Assembly: GCA_023614405.1 (NCBI GenBank)
Contig: CM042689.1
Coordinates: 280,867,533-280,931,532 of the forward strand
Origin: Avena insularis
Lineage: Eukaryota > Streptophyta > Magnoliopsida > Poales > Poaceae
Direction: 5' to 3'
DNA length: 64,000 nucleotides
Shown piece after piece: positions 36,241-46,768 of the stretch. How positions within the stretch are numbered: position 1 is the stretch's first letter; every line of letters starts with the position of its first letter. The translations under genes were made by a program, and so were the position numbers. The notes beneath the pieces were generated by a model, which saw only the letters and a program-made list of their open reading frames with translations, was not told the DNA's origin and did no database searches.

Positions 36241-39222
36241 AACTCTTGCTCGTCCTCGAGTAGGTAAGTGATAAAAAGAATAATTTTTGAGGTGACATGC
36301 ACCGTCAAAAACAAGATCAAACCATTTGCAAGCATTGAAAGCTAGGATCAAAGATCTCTAAACATGTGCATGAAAGATGGAGTTCTAACAATAGGACAAA
36401 GTAACTATGCATGCAACATGAAAGGCTACAAACAAAGATCATGAATAACATGCATCGAAAAACGTTTGTTTGTTTCACATACAGAAAACATGGCATAGTG
36501 GCATTCAGCTTGTCCCTCATGGAGTATCAAATAGATGCATAGGACACCTTCAAAGTTCGTAAGAGTGACTAGATACAAATAGCACAAGAACAAGTAATAT
36601 CAACAATATGCATCAATCAATAAGTTTTGGTACAATGCACATAGAACTAAGATTGGCAACTATGCTCTCTTAACTGGTGCCTAACGGTAGAAGATGGAGA
36701 CTCAATATAATGGTGGAAGAAAGGCCCTTCATAAAGGGAAGCAGGGATTTCAAGTTTCAAAAATAGCTTCCAAAAATTATGGTACTTGTTAGCTTTTAGC
36801 TCTCATTGCCCCTATCATAAGCATCTTGAAGTGATTAAGGTTAAAGTGAACAAACTATGGAGTATATACTTGACAAAGTATAAGTTGGCAATCTCATGTC
36901 CCTTGAATACGAGGGCCGCTCCTCATGCTACTCAAATTTAGGCAACTGTAAGTTCTTTTCATAGTAAGTACATGTGTATCATAGAGAACCGCCAACGGGG
37001 TACCCCTTGCACATGATACATGAGCTATCCCATAATCAAAATGACAAGGCAAGTAGACAATGAGCATCTCAGCAATCTTCTTATTTAACATGGGATTACG
37101 GTGATTTTTTCTCTCTTTCCTCTTTTCAGTATGTCTCTTTTTTTATAAGAAGAAAGCTTCATAGATGTCATTATGGTGATGCTGCAAGTTTCCACCATGA
37201 TTAGGCATGGCTTAGGCTAGCGGCCCAAGCATTTCTATAACACAAATACATAACTCCATGGACTTACAAGCTCCCCTTTTATTTCACACCGACGACATCC
37301 ATAGACAAAAGAGCATGATATCAAATGTGAACATAGTACAAGTGCAATGTTGAAAGCGTTCCTGGTGCTAGCACGGTTCTACTAATTCCAACATATAAGT
37401 GTAAGCATATACAACATAGATGACACAATGGTTCAAGTTTATTAGGGGCAAGAAAAATAAAGTGTGCCATCAAGTTTGTGAGAGCTTTAATCACTAAGTT
37501 TTCACATAAAAAATACTTTTTTATTGGAAGGTAGATGAAAACAAGAATATACTTGGAATGGTGTAACATACCATGCATAGGAATTTATAGTGGACACTTT
37601 GGAATAACTTGGTTTGTTGGGAGTTGGAAGCATGAGTAGAGCTTACTCATACAAGTGAAGGCTAGCAAAAGACTTGTAGTGACCAAATAAGAGAGCAATA
37701 ATGGCCATAATCATGCAGAGCGATAAAACATTATTAATCAAAGCATAAAGTGGTTCTACAAGTCAAGGACTAAATGATCATAGAGGCTATGGTGACTTGT
37801 TCATAGTCATAACATGGTGTGAGCATGTGCCAAGTCAACCCGAACAAAGCATGAAAGGAGAATACCATAATACCATGCTTTTGTATGCTAAATCAACGAA
37901 TGATATCTTTAAGGCACACTAAGCAATCCCAATTGTTTGGAACAAGTCATGCTACAGCAATAATCACTGAGCATAAAGTCAAAACAACATATAGCATGAC
38001 ATGATAAAGTCTAAGTCACATTCAAAGCAAGCTCCTCTTGTACTACTGAGCAAGAACTTTCTACTCCTTTCCAACACCAATCAACTTATTTGAAACAACA
38101 CAGCGAGAACGAGGGTCCAAACTACATTATTCAAGAAAACTAAGCAAGCCAATCGAAAACTAAGACGCTTCAAGAACAACACAATAGTGCATGAAACAAT
38201 AAAAACGAAGTTTCTAGAAAGACCTAAGATTTTTATCAATGAAGAAGGGGATGCCTTGGGCATCCCCATTCTTTGACACTTGTACCTGTTGAATATTTCT
38301 TTGGGTGACATGGGGTGGCATCCCCACGATTGAGCTTTTGTCCATTCTTCATCGCATTACATCATTCTTGCTCTACACGTGAAAATTTCCTTCATACAAA
38401 ACTTCACACAATCTTCATTAGCAACATTAGTGTATTCAAAAGATAATAGTCCTTTGGGTTTAGATTTAGAACTACAAAACTTTCACTAAAAACATAAGCT
38501 ACAGTAGCAATTCCCTCAAAAAGCTCAATTTCCAAAAAAGAACCCAAAAAGGAATCAATAAGAAGCAAATGCAAATAATGGTAGAAATCTATCAAAACAG
38601 ACCAGCAGGTAGAATCCGATTTTTTCGAACACCTTATGTTTCTCAAATCAAAAAGTGTTGAACTAACGAAAGTTTTCTATCATACTGGGGGATTTATTAA
38701 GAAAATATTAGCACAATACGACATACAGAGATTCCTCACAAATTTTTATGGTGGATTACAAAAATCTGTTTTGGGACAGCAACTCCCCAAATCTTACTTC
38801 CATCTCATTAGAGGTTATTGTTGGCACAAAAGACAAATAAAAAGGATAAGGAGAGGTCATTACTTAAGTAATAACTTCCAAGTATCAACAAAACTTTTGG
38901 GTTATCTCCCAATAAGTACTTTTCTTTAACGCCTTTAAGTTAGGCATGATAATTTGACTAGATGCTCACATAAGAAATATGAATTGAAGTAAAAGAGAGC
39001 ATCAAGAAGCAAATTTAAAACACATTAAAGTCTAAACCACTTCCTATGCATAAGAATCTTGTATGCAAATAAATTCACAAAGAACAAAGTGACAGGCATA
39101 GGAAGATAAAGCAAGAGTAACTTCAAAACTTTCAGCACATAGAGAGCTGTTATAGTACTATGAAAACTTCTACAACCATATTTTCCTCTCTCATAATAAT
39201 TTTCAGTAGCCTCATGAATAAA
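36241..39222 (-). other. Non-coding interior of element D
   Basis: About 3 kb with no recognisable pol domain on either strand, suggesting a non-autonomous element. Several short direct motifs (CATGAT, GCATGA) but no clear repeat array. An open frame at 38636-38929 on the plus strand shows no family resemblance. Confidence 0.55.
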
Positions 39223-40199
39223 CTAAAAAATATAACTATCACATAAATCATGCTTTTCATGATCTACAAACACATAATTTTTATCAAGCTCAAAAATAGT
39301 GGGATTAAAACCTTCAAACCCACTTTTAACAATTTTATAGCAATAAAACTGATCATTCAATATAGGACCATCATGTAGAGATTTATCATAAACATTTTCT
39401 AAGAAAAACTCTTTATTAGCATTCATTTAGAAGTTAGGCACAAATATAGGATTATCATAGATAACAGGAGCATAACTATTATCACAAGTTCTACCCATAG
39501 CAGATATTTCAAAAGAATCTACAAGAACATAACATTCATCCTCCTTAGGTAAGCAAGGGGGACAATCAAATAATGTAAGAGGTAAAGAGTTATTTTCATT
39601 AGAAGGTAGGCATGGGTAGCTAATCCATTCTTCCTCCTTTTGTTCATCACTCTCCTCCTCTTTTTCATCTAATGAGCTTCTAGTTTCATCAATTTCTTCT
39701 TCCATAGGCTCCTTCAAGGCATTAGTCTCTTCCGTTTGTGGAAAGCACCTATTAAAATATTCAAGAATATAGCCATTTTCTTCTTTGTAATTATCAAAGC
39801 AAAATTTAAGTATCTCATAAACCTCGTATTCATAAGGTGCATCATCAGTATTTTCAAGCAAACTGGCAAGTTCAAATGCACCCTTGAAGGCAATAAATTC
39901 TTCAATTTGTTCCACATCATAAAGTCATAATTTCCTTTAACATAAGAAGATATGGTAACATTATCGTTATACTCACATTGAAAAGGTAGGTGTTTATACC
40001 TCCTACAGCAACAAGATTTATCAAAGCAATAAGTAACATTATAAGTAGAGCACACCTCTCTAGCAATAGTATTCAATTTATCAATTTGTTACCATAAGTG
40101 CTTCCCTTTTTGTGACAAACGGTGTTCCTTATAATAATCCTTTTGTTCTTCCGTGAACCCACCTTTGAAATAAGAACTAGTTTCAAAGAAACCATTCAT
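39223..40199 (-). pseudogene. Gag-position ORF of element D, broken
   Basis: From ATG at 40199 (MNGFFETSSYFKGGF) the frame is interrupted by TAA at 40089-40091, continues (IAREVCSTYN, a cysteine-rich CFDKSCCCRRYKHLPF stretch), shifts frame near 39915-39930, then runs as an acidic, glutamate-rich protein (LLENTDDAPYEYEVYEI, EEEIDETRSSLDEKEEE) to TAA 39427-39429, with the same frame open beyond to 39223. It sits just downstream of the primer-binding site, in gag position. No zinc knuckle or protease is visible, so function is unknown. Triticeae elements carry similar proteins as I remember them. Confidence 0.6.
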
Positions 40200-40416
40200 T
40201 GATAGAAAGCATGATAAAGCAAGGCAATAAAAGACTAGCAACTAGAGCAGGAACTAATTTTTTTGAGTTTTTTATCAGACAAACCAACCAAACTAAACTA
40301 TTTTTTTAGTTTTTAATAAAAAGAGGAAAACAAAACCAAGCAAAAGAAACTAGGCAAAACAAAAACAAAGTAAAGATAAAGGTTGTGAAGGACTCCCCTT
40401 GTGAAGACGTCCTTAG

Positions 40417-40436
40417 CCTCTCCGGAAATGGCGCCA
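40417..40436 (-). promoter_or_regulatory. Primer-binding site of element D (tRNA-Asp type)
   Basis: The minus strand reads TGGCGCCATTTCCGGAGAGG, close to the complement of the 3' end of plant tRNA-Asp (TGGCGCCGTTGCCGGGGA), 10 bases from the LTR end. Athila-type Ty3 elements use this primer, so D is probably an Athila-like derivative. Confidence 0.7.
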
Positions 40437-40446
40437 GAAAAAGCCT

Positions 40447-40744
40447 TGATGAGTGCGTGAACACTTCGTTGGGAGACCCCAAGCGGAAGGTCTGATGAGC
40501 ACAGCAGCAAGTTTTCCCTTAGTAAGAAACCAAGGTTATCAAACTAGTAGGTGGAAGGAAACAAATCAAAGGTGTTGCTAGCAACTTGGAAACCTGCACA
40601 ACACAAACTCAAGACTTTGCCCCGACAAACAGTGAGGTTGTCAATCTCACCTGTTTGCTGCAAACAAAGGATTAAATGTATGGTGTGGAAGGTAATAGTG
40701 GTTTGCAGAAAGTAAAAAGTAACAGTGGAAGATGTATAAATGGT
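40447..40744 (-). mobile_element. Element D 5' LTR, downstream end, before insertion of A
   Basis: Begins TGATGAGTGCG on the plus strand (LTR end on the minus strand) and matches 34671-34970. It continues at 53360 after element A. Confidence 0.9.
40740..40744. repeat. Target-site duplication of element A, left copy
   Basis: ATGGT, identical to 53355-53359. Confidence 0.9.
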
Positions 40745-43700
40745 TGTAACATCCTCAAAATCATGTTTCAAACTCATGCATATCATCCATGCATCCATAA
40801 TCAGTTAGGATTTCAGTTTCAAAAACCATTTCAAAACAGGAGCATATGAGCTCATTATTTTATGTGATCAGCATTTGAAACAAATGCTACTCTCCAATGA
40901 GAGATTGTTGTTCACGAAACCAAACTTTGCTGTCTTATTTCTATCAGGTTGTATTGCTAGATTGCTAAGGTTTAAACCAAAATTTCAAAACAGATATGAT
41001 TTGAAAACCAATTTCAAAACCTATTCAAACTAGGGCTATGCCACTTCTTATTTTATTTTATTCTAAGTGGCCAAACCATTTCAAAGAGACCACTTGGTTT
41101 TATGCCCAGAATTGTAAATGTTGCACCCTACAAAATCCTGAAAAGGTTTGAATTCAAATAGCTTTTGAAACCATTTGAAAATCATTCCAGAAAATCAAAA
41201 CAGAAAAAGAAAAGGAGTAAGGAAATAGAAAAAGGCCAGCGCCAGTCTTTTGGCCCAACTGAGAAAGCAGCCCACTAAGCCCACCCGGGTTCCCCCTCTC
41301 TCCTTCTCACTCGCGAACGAACCCAACAGGTCACTGACGCCAGGACCCCACCCCCTCGCTGTTTAAACCCGCTGACGAGTGGACCCCGTGACCACGTCAG
41401 CGTCGTCCCCAATCAATGTGAGGCCGAGGCGCTCCGCCGTTACCTCGCCGCAGTCACTGCCTGCATAATTGCCATTGATACAGCGCGTAATCGCCGCCCC
41501 CTCCTGGCTATTTAACCCCCACTGCACCGCGAACATTTCCCCTCACTCAATTTCCTCTCCACGCCACTAGGCTGCCCGTAGTCTTGCCCATACCGCTGCA
41601 GCTCCGACGACCTCCGGCGTGCGATTCCTGTAAGACCCTGTCGCCCCTTGTTGTCTAAGTTTTCCAGAATGATCACAACATCCATGCGCATCTTCTCATC
41701 CTATTGGTGCATGCTAGGACCGTCTGGAGACTCGTCAACGACGACGACCGCAAGTGCCTGACGCTTTCTTCTTCTCCGGCGATCGATTGCGGTAAGCACT
41801 AAGCGCCCCTTGACCTCTCTCGCATACGACTAGGTTCGCCTTGTCCTTGCGCAGCTAATGATGCCTCTGGTTGGTGCTAGGAAGGCCCAGAGCGTCGGCA
41901 ACAACTCCGTCTGCAACCACCTGACAACGTGCACGACTCCGACGAGCTCCAGCGACCACCTCTACGCGCCCCTTCCCCAACGAAGCACACCTTGAGCATC
42001 AGCAGCACACGGCGAGCACGGTAAGACCCTTCCCCCTCTCCCGCGCGACCTAGAACGCCGGCAGCAGCTCTGACAGAGACGCCGCCGCCAGTCACCACCG
42101 CTAGCGCCACCTGTCTATGGTCAACTAGATTGGGGCCGTAGGATTTAGATCTAGCGTGTGAGATTAGACCTGTGACGAAGAGGTAAGTTTAGATCTGAGC
42201 CGTGCGTGTTTAGTTAGATCCAACGGTAGCCGAGCATGATCGAACGCGAACCGGTACGCGCCAATAATATTAAGACGCGTGGCACCTGTTAGAGTTTAAA
42301 AACAGAATTTGAATCTGATTATTGTTTGAATTTGATTTGGCTATAACTTTTGATCCCCACGTTAGAATTTGACAAATTTTATATCGTTGGAATTAGGAGA
42401 GCAAGCTCTTTCTAAATATGCAATGTGTTTAATGTTTTGCCTCTGTTAAAATGGTTTTATTTGCAGAAACATGTGTAGGGCTTATTTGAGTATATGAAAT
42501 GTTTAGGAATTATTTTAAGGGTTAAATAAATATTGTTTGGCAAGTTTTTGACTTGTTTAGGAATCAGTACTGTACACCTGCTTGGTTGAGTTTAAAAATA
42601 ATCATCACTTAGTATTTTGCATGCATGCATATATTTTTGATTATATATGTTTTGTATGTGATTGTGGCTATGATTCTTTGTGTAGATTTTGGTGCTAGTG
42701 ATTGTGATTGTGAGGAGTGTAGCTACTCTCCAAACTACCAAGGCAAGTGGTACTTCATGAATATTCTATACCTATGTTTTATACTAAGCATTAGAAATAT
42801 TTTGCTAAGTCTTGCATGTTAATATTTTACTTATATGCCATGATGGGAAATCCTAGTAGTTATAGAATTGCTAGGGAATTTCTAAGTTAAGTTACTATCT
42901 ATGCCATGCTTAGCCTAGCTAGTAGCAAACAAGGGTTGGTGAATTATACATGCTATGATGAAAATATTTCTAAGTCTTTGGACTTATGTTTTGCCTAATA
43001 AAACAACTAAGTTAATGAAACACCTGGGTGGAAAGGAAGGAATGGTTTATGTTGAGTGGTTACACAAGGCCCATTTCTATGGTCTACCTTGTGTATCTCA
43101 CTTGTGGAAAGCCACCCAGGATCAATGAGATTTTAGAGGCCAAGTGTTAAGAAGCTTCTAGTGCAACCACTTGGCAATATGGGCTCTGCCTGGATCACAT
43201 AGGTTGCTAGAACTTAGCCATTTGGACAGTTGGTGGTAGTGGTATGATAGGTTGGAACGCGTCCATTTGGTCTAAGGGAAGGCTTCTGAAAGGTCCTGTC
43301 TTGGTGGGTAAAGTGTACAACTTCTGCAGATGGAAAATCTAAGTACTTAGCCAAGTCCATGGTAATGGACATCTTGAGCATCAAGACATGGAAGCTATCA
43401 AGAATCTCATCATCCCAATTTCTAAGTAAAAACTTGTGGGTGAAGAAGGGTGAAGGACCTCAAAGTCTATTGGTGGCTCCTTGGGAAAAGTTTTGACAAA
43501 GAAAAACCTAGTGATTTCAACTAATAGGCAAAACCTATTTTGAGCAAAGCAAGCCAAGGTACACTTAGCCAAATTGCATATAGTATCTAGTCCACCTAAA
43601 ATTATACTAAGGTATCACTTGCCAATACTATTCCAATGTATTGACCCACTGTGGATGTAACTTGTGATGTTGCAGGTTACTCTGATGAGGATTAGGTGTC

Positions 43701-43948
43701 ATGAGTCTACACTCAACATGTTTGCCTGTGGCACATGAAGATGAAGACTTTTATTTATTTACTTATTCAAACTCTTGTATCAGGCCTATGGCCTTGGAGT
43801 TGTAAAGACTATGTTTATCTCTGGAATGGCTGTAATAATGACCTTTGTATCTGTGTACTTCATCTTAAACTATGGATGCTAGCATTGATCCAGGGACTAG
43901 CATTGCAATCACAGGGATCCTTTTCCTTTATAAAGGAGGGATCTTACA
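40745..43948 (+). repeat. Element A 5' LTR
   Basis: 3204 bp. Contains a GC-rich promoter-like block (about 41280-42130) with a TATA-like box, then AT-rich U5-like sequence sharing its core with family F LTRs. It keeps a 158-bp segment (43234-43391) deleted from the 3' LTR. Confidence 0.95.
41508..41515 (+). promoter_or_regulatory. Possible TATA box in element A 5' LTR
   Basis: CTATTTAA inside a GC-rich block, followed by AACCCCCACTGCACCGCGAAC. The same box is kept at 51071-51078 and in element B (59499-59506). Position and conservation suggest the LTR core promoter; no start-site evidence. Confidence 0.45.
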
Positions 43949-43950
43949 GA

Positions 43951-43962
43951 TGGTATCAGAGC
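43951..43962 (+). promoter_or_regulatory. Primer-binding site of element A (tRNA-iMet)
   Basis: TGGTATCAGAGC, a perfect 12-base complement to the initiator tRNA-Met 3' end, 2 bases after the 5' LTR. Confidence 0.95.
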
Positions 43963-44083
43963 ACTGTGTTGTCTGTAGGATTATGACCCTATCTACAGAA
44001 GGAAAAAAAAATTCAACAAACTTCTACACTTGTCTATTCTTCTCGTAAACATTTCTAATCTTCTTTCTCATCTCTATTTGTTG

Positions 44084-44590
44084 ATGAACTCCATCAACAA
44101 AGCCGTAAGGAAAGGACCACTCATGACCATGACTTTGAAGTGTGAGACAGAATTTCCCAAAGCTCTCAAGGACCTCATGGTGGCAATGGAAATACATGGT
44201 GCAGTTGTGTACAAAGGCTTTCCTATGATGGATGAAGGAGTTGAGTACTGGTGGGTGCAACTTCACTTATACAAAAACAAGGAAGACAACCACAAGGAAA
44301 CATGATTCTGCATGTTCACCAACACTGTGGTGCACACCACATTCTTTGAGTCAGCAAGGGATGCAACTTGGAGGACTATCAAAGAACTTAGTGATAGAGC
44401 CAAGTGCAGAATGCTCAACCTCCAAAATGACCTAAAGGAAGAGAAGAAACATACCCAAGAGTTGGAGGCTACCAACCAAACTTTAAGAGGAGACATTATA
44501 GACTTAGTGATGGAGTCATGTGAACAAGATAGGCTAATTGCTTCTAGAAATATTGTGTTAGCCAACAGATCTAGTGAGATAGGATTGTAA
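44084..44590 (+). pseudogene. Accessory ORF 1 of element A, in-frame TGA
   Basis: ATG 44084 opens a basic N-terminus (MNSINKAVRKGPLM), then EYWWVQLHLYKNKED to TGA 44303-44305. The same frame continues without a gap: FFESARDATWRTIKELSDRA and a helical, coiled-coil-like stretch (LQNDLKEEKKHTQELEATNQTL), ending TAA after SSEIGL. One protein of about 168 residues is therefore the likely ancestral product. It lies in the leader between PBS and gag, sense strand, before accessory ORF 2. Function unknown; similar frames occur in other grass retroelements as I remember them. Confidence 0.55.
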
Positions 44591-44791
44591 ACGTACTTCG
44601 TTAGTTGGACCACCACTTATCACCTTATTTTCCAAATGTTGCTTTAAAAATAAGATTGAACCCTGATTGATGTAATGGATCCATGTATGCCTTGACTTGT
44701 GTGTTTTGATTTCCAAATGATATGTATGTGATAATTTGCCTTGTGTTTCATTTGGATTGTGTGGTTCTAACTTTTTCTATCTTATAAATAG

Positions 44792-45600
44792 ATGCCTAAT
44801 GTTACCATCAGCACTGTTGAGGAGTTCCAGGGAACTCGCTTTGGTCCTCGTATTGTTGAGCTTACCACTTTGCTCAATCTCCCTCTTCCTACCATCATGG
44901 TGCTTCCCCTCACCAAGTTTGAGAGGAAAGACCTTTGGGGCTTCAAGGTCAATCAGCCCGAACGTCAGGCAGAGCATACCACGGAGGCCATCATCTTCAA
45001 GCTCATGCACGATGACAAGGAGAGAGGCCTTGAGGTAGTCATGCAGGATCTGATAGGACGTCTGTTAGGGAGACATTCTCGACAGGTTAGAGGTACACAC
45101 TTCCACGTCTTCGGTAGACGTGATGAGGATGGAGAGGCCATTGACTTTGAGGACGATTCGAGGGACACAACAGAGCCTATTCGTCTATACCTCCAGGACT
45201 TAGAGGTTCTTCTTAGGCATGTAGACACTGATAGGACCAACGTCATGCTCAGCAATGACGAACTCCAGGTGCAGCTTCGTGAGAAGGACAAGCTCTTGCA
45301 GAGAAATATGAGATAGTCAAGGAGATGGAGACGAAGTTCGAGAGCCAGGACAGAAAGTTCAAGAGTCAAGAGAAGCGAGTCCAAGATAGGAACAAGAGGA
45401 TTCGAGACATGACCGCAGAACTGGAGGCCAAGGACTTCGAGCTCGAGCATCAGCAGACGGTGATTGAGAGGCTTCGTTCCTAGAAGAGGGCTCTCAAAGC
45501 CAAGATAGAGACCTTGACCGCCAATGTTGAGGAATACAAGACCGCAATGGAGAATGCATGTCTTACACTTGTTGAGGAGGAGGTTGATGCCGAGGAGTAG
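44792..45600 (+). pseudogene. Accessory ORF 2 of element A, coiled-coil protein, frameshifted
   Basis: The ATG at 44792 directly follows a pyrimidine-rich tract ending in TAG, resembling a splice acceptor. The N-terminal part (TISTVEEFQGTRFGPRIVEL, LWGFKVNQPERQAEHT, FHVFGRRDEDGEAIDFEDD) looks globular. After a frameshift in about 45285-45315 the C-terminal part is a long charged coiled coil (KEMETKFESQDRKFKSQEKR, AELEAKDFELEHQQ) with TAG at 45481-45483 and final TAG at 45598-45600. About 270 residues if unbroken. No match to gag or pol; role unknown, perhaps particle- or RNA-related (speculative). Confidence 0.55.
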
Positions 45601-45949
45601 ATTTGACTACTCATTTACCATTTATTATCATACTTGTTGTTGGGAACTTGTTATTTGACCATCCGACATGTGGATGGCTTGTTATCTGTGTGTGTTTTAC
45701 TTTGTGAACTTGTTATCTTGTTGTTGAACCTTTATCCTTTTTGTTGCATGCTTTGAGATTGTTGTGTGATGTATTGTGCATAAAAGCATCTATGGGTATC
45801 TCATTCTTATCTCTATTGAACAAACTACAGATGCCTCCCCGTCGTGCAAACCCCAACCCCAACAACAACAACATCACTACAGAAATGCAACAAATGATGA
45901 CCGCTCAAACTCAGCTGATGCAGATGATGACGACGTTCATCCAGAACCA

Positions 45950-45992
45950 AAACAACAACAATAACAATAACAACAATAACAACAACAACAAC
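45950..45992 (+). repeat. AAC/AAT microsatellite coding poly-Asn in gag
   Basis: An AAC/AAT trinucleotide run codes for an Asn tract in the gag N-terminus. Likely length-variable between copies. Confidence 0.9.
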
Positions 45993-46737
45993 CCACCGGG
46001 TTTTGAAATGCTTACCAGGTTCTTGAGATTGAGGCCAGCAAATTTCTCAGGAACAACTGATCCCATGGTGGCCAATGATTGGCTATGCTCTGTGAACAAG
46101 GACTTGGTAACTGTGGGTTGTACTGATGCTGAAAAGGTTAGATTTGCAGCACATTTGCTGGAAGGTCCAGCCGCCACTTGGTGGGATAACTTCCAGATCA
46201 CCATTCCCATAGAAGATGTGACATGGGATATCTTTGAGGATGGCTGTCGTACTGCTCACATATCATCCGGAGTGATGAGTCTGAAAAAGAAGGAGTTCCA
46301 TAACTTGAGGCAACGCCACAGCAGCGTGGCAGAGTATATTGAGGAGTTCAACAATCTGGTGCGTTATGCACCGGATGAAGTTGACACCGATGCTAAGAGA
46401 AGGGAGAAATTCCTTGAAGGCCTGAATGATGAACTGAATCTGCAGCTATCAGTGGCCTATGTTCCCACTTATCAGTCTCTTTGTGATAAGGCTGCTATTT
46501 TGGAGAACAAAATGAAACAAGTTGAGAGTAGAAAGAGAAAGCACTCCGACAAGCACAGCTCGGGATCGTCTCACAAATGTTCCCACTATGATGACAATGG
46601 AAGCTCAGGATCCCACAAGCATGGGAAATTCAACAAGCACCACAACCACAACCATCATGACAACAAGCATCACCGTAGTCATGACAATGACAAGTACAAG
46701 AACCACAAGGGTGGATATAAGAGCCACCACAGTGGTA

Positions 46738-46768
46738 ATGGAAGTGGAAGTGGAAGTGGAAGTGGAAG
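46738..46768 (+). repeat. GGAAGT repeat coding Gly-Ser in gag
   Basis: Four to five GGAAGT units code a Gly-Ser linker just before the zinc knuckle. Element B has a shorter version near 63760-63775. Confidence 0.85.

Noticed and set aside
28894..43962. tRNA-like sequences
   Set aside because: Only short primer-binding sites matching tRNA 3' ends were found; no cloverleaf.
45950..46768. Repeat arrays that might suggest CRISPR or a minisatellite
   Set aside because: They are in-frame coding microsatellites of gag, with no spacers; the window is plant nuclear DNA.
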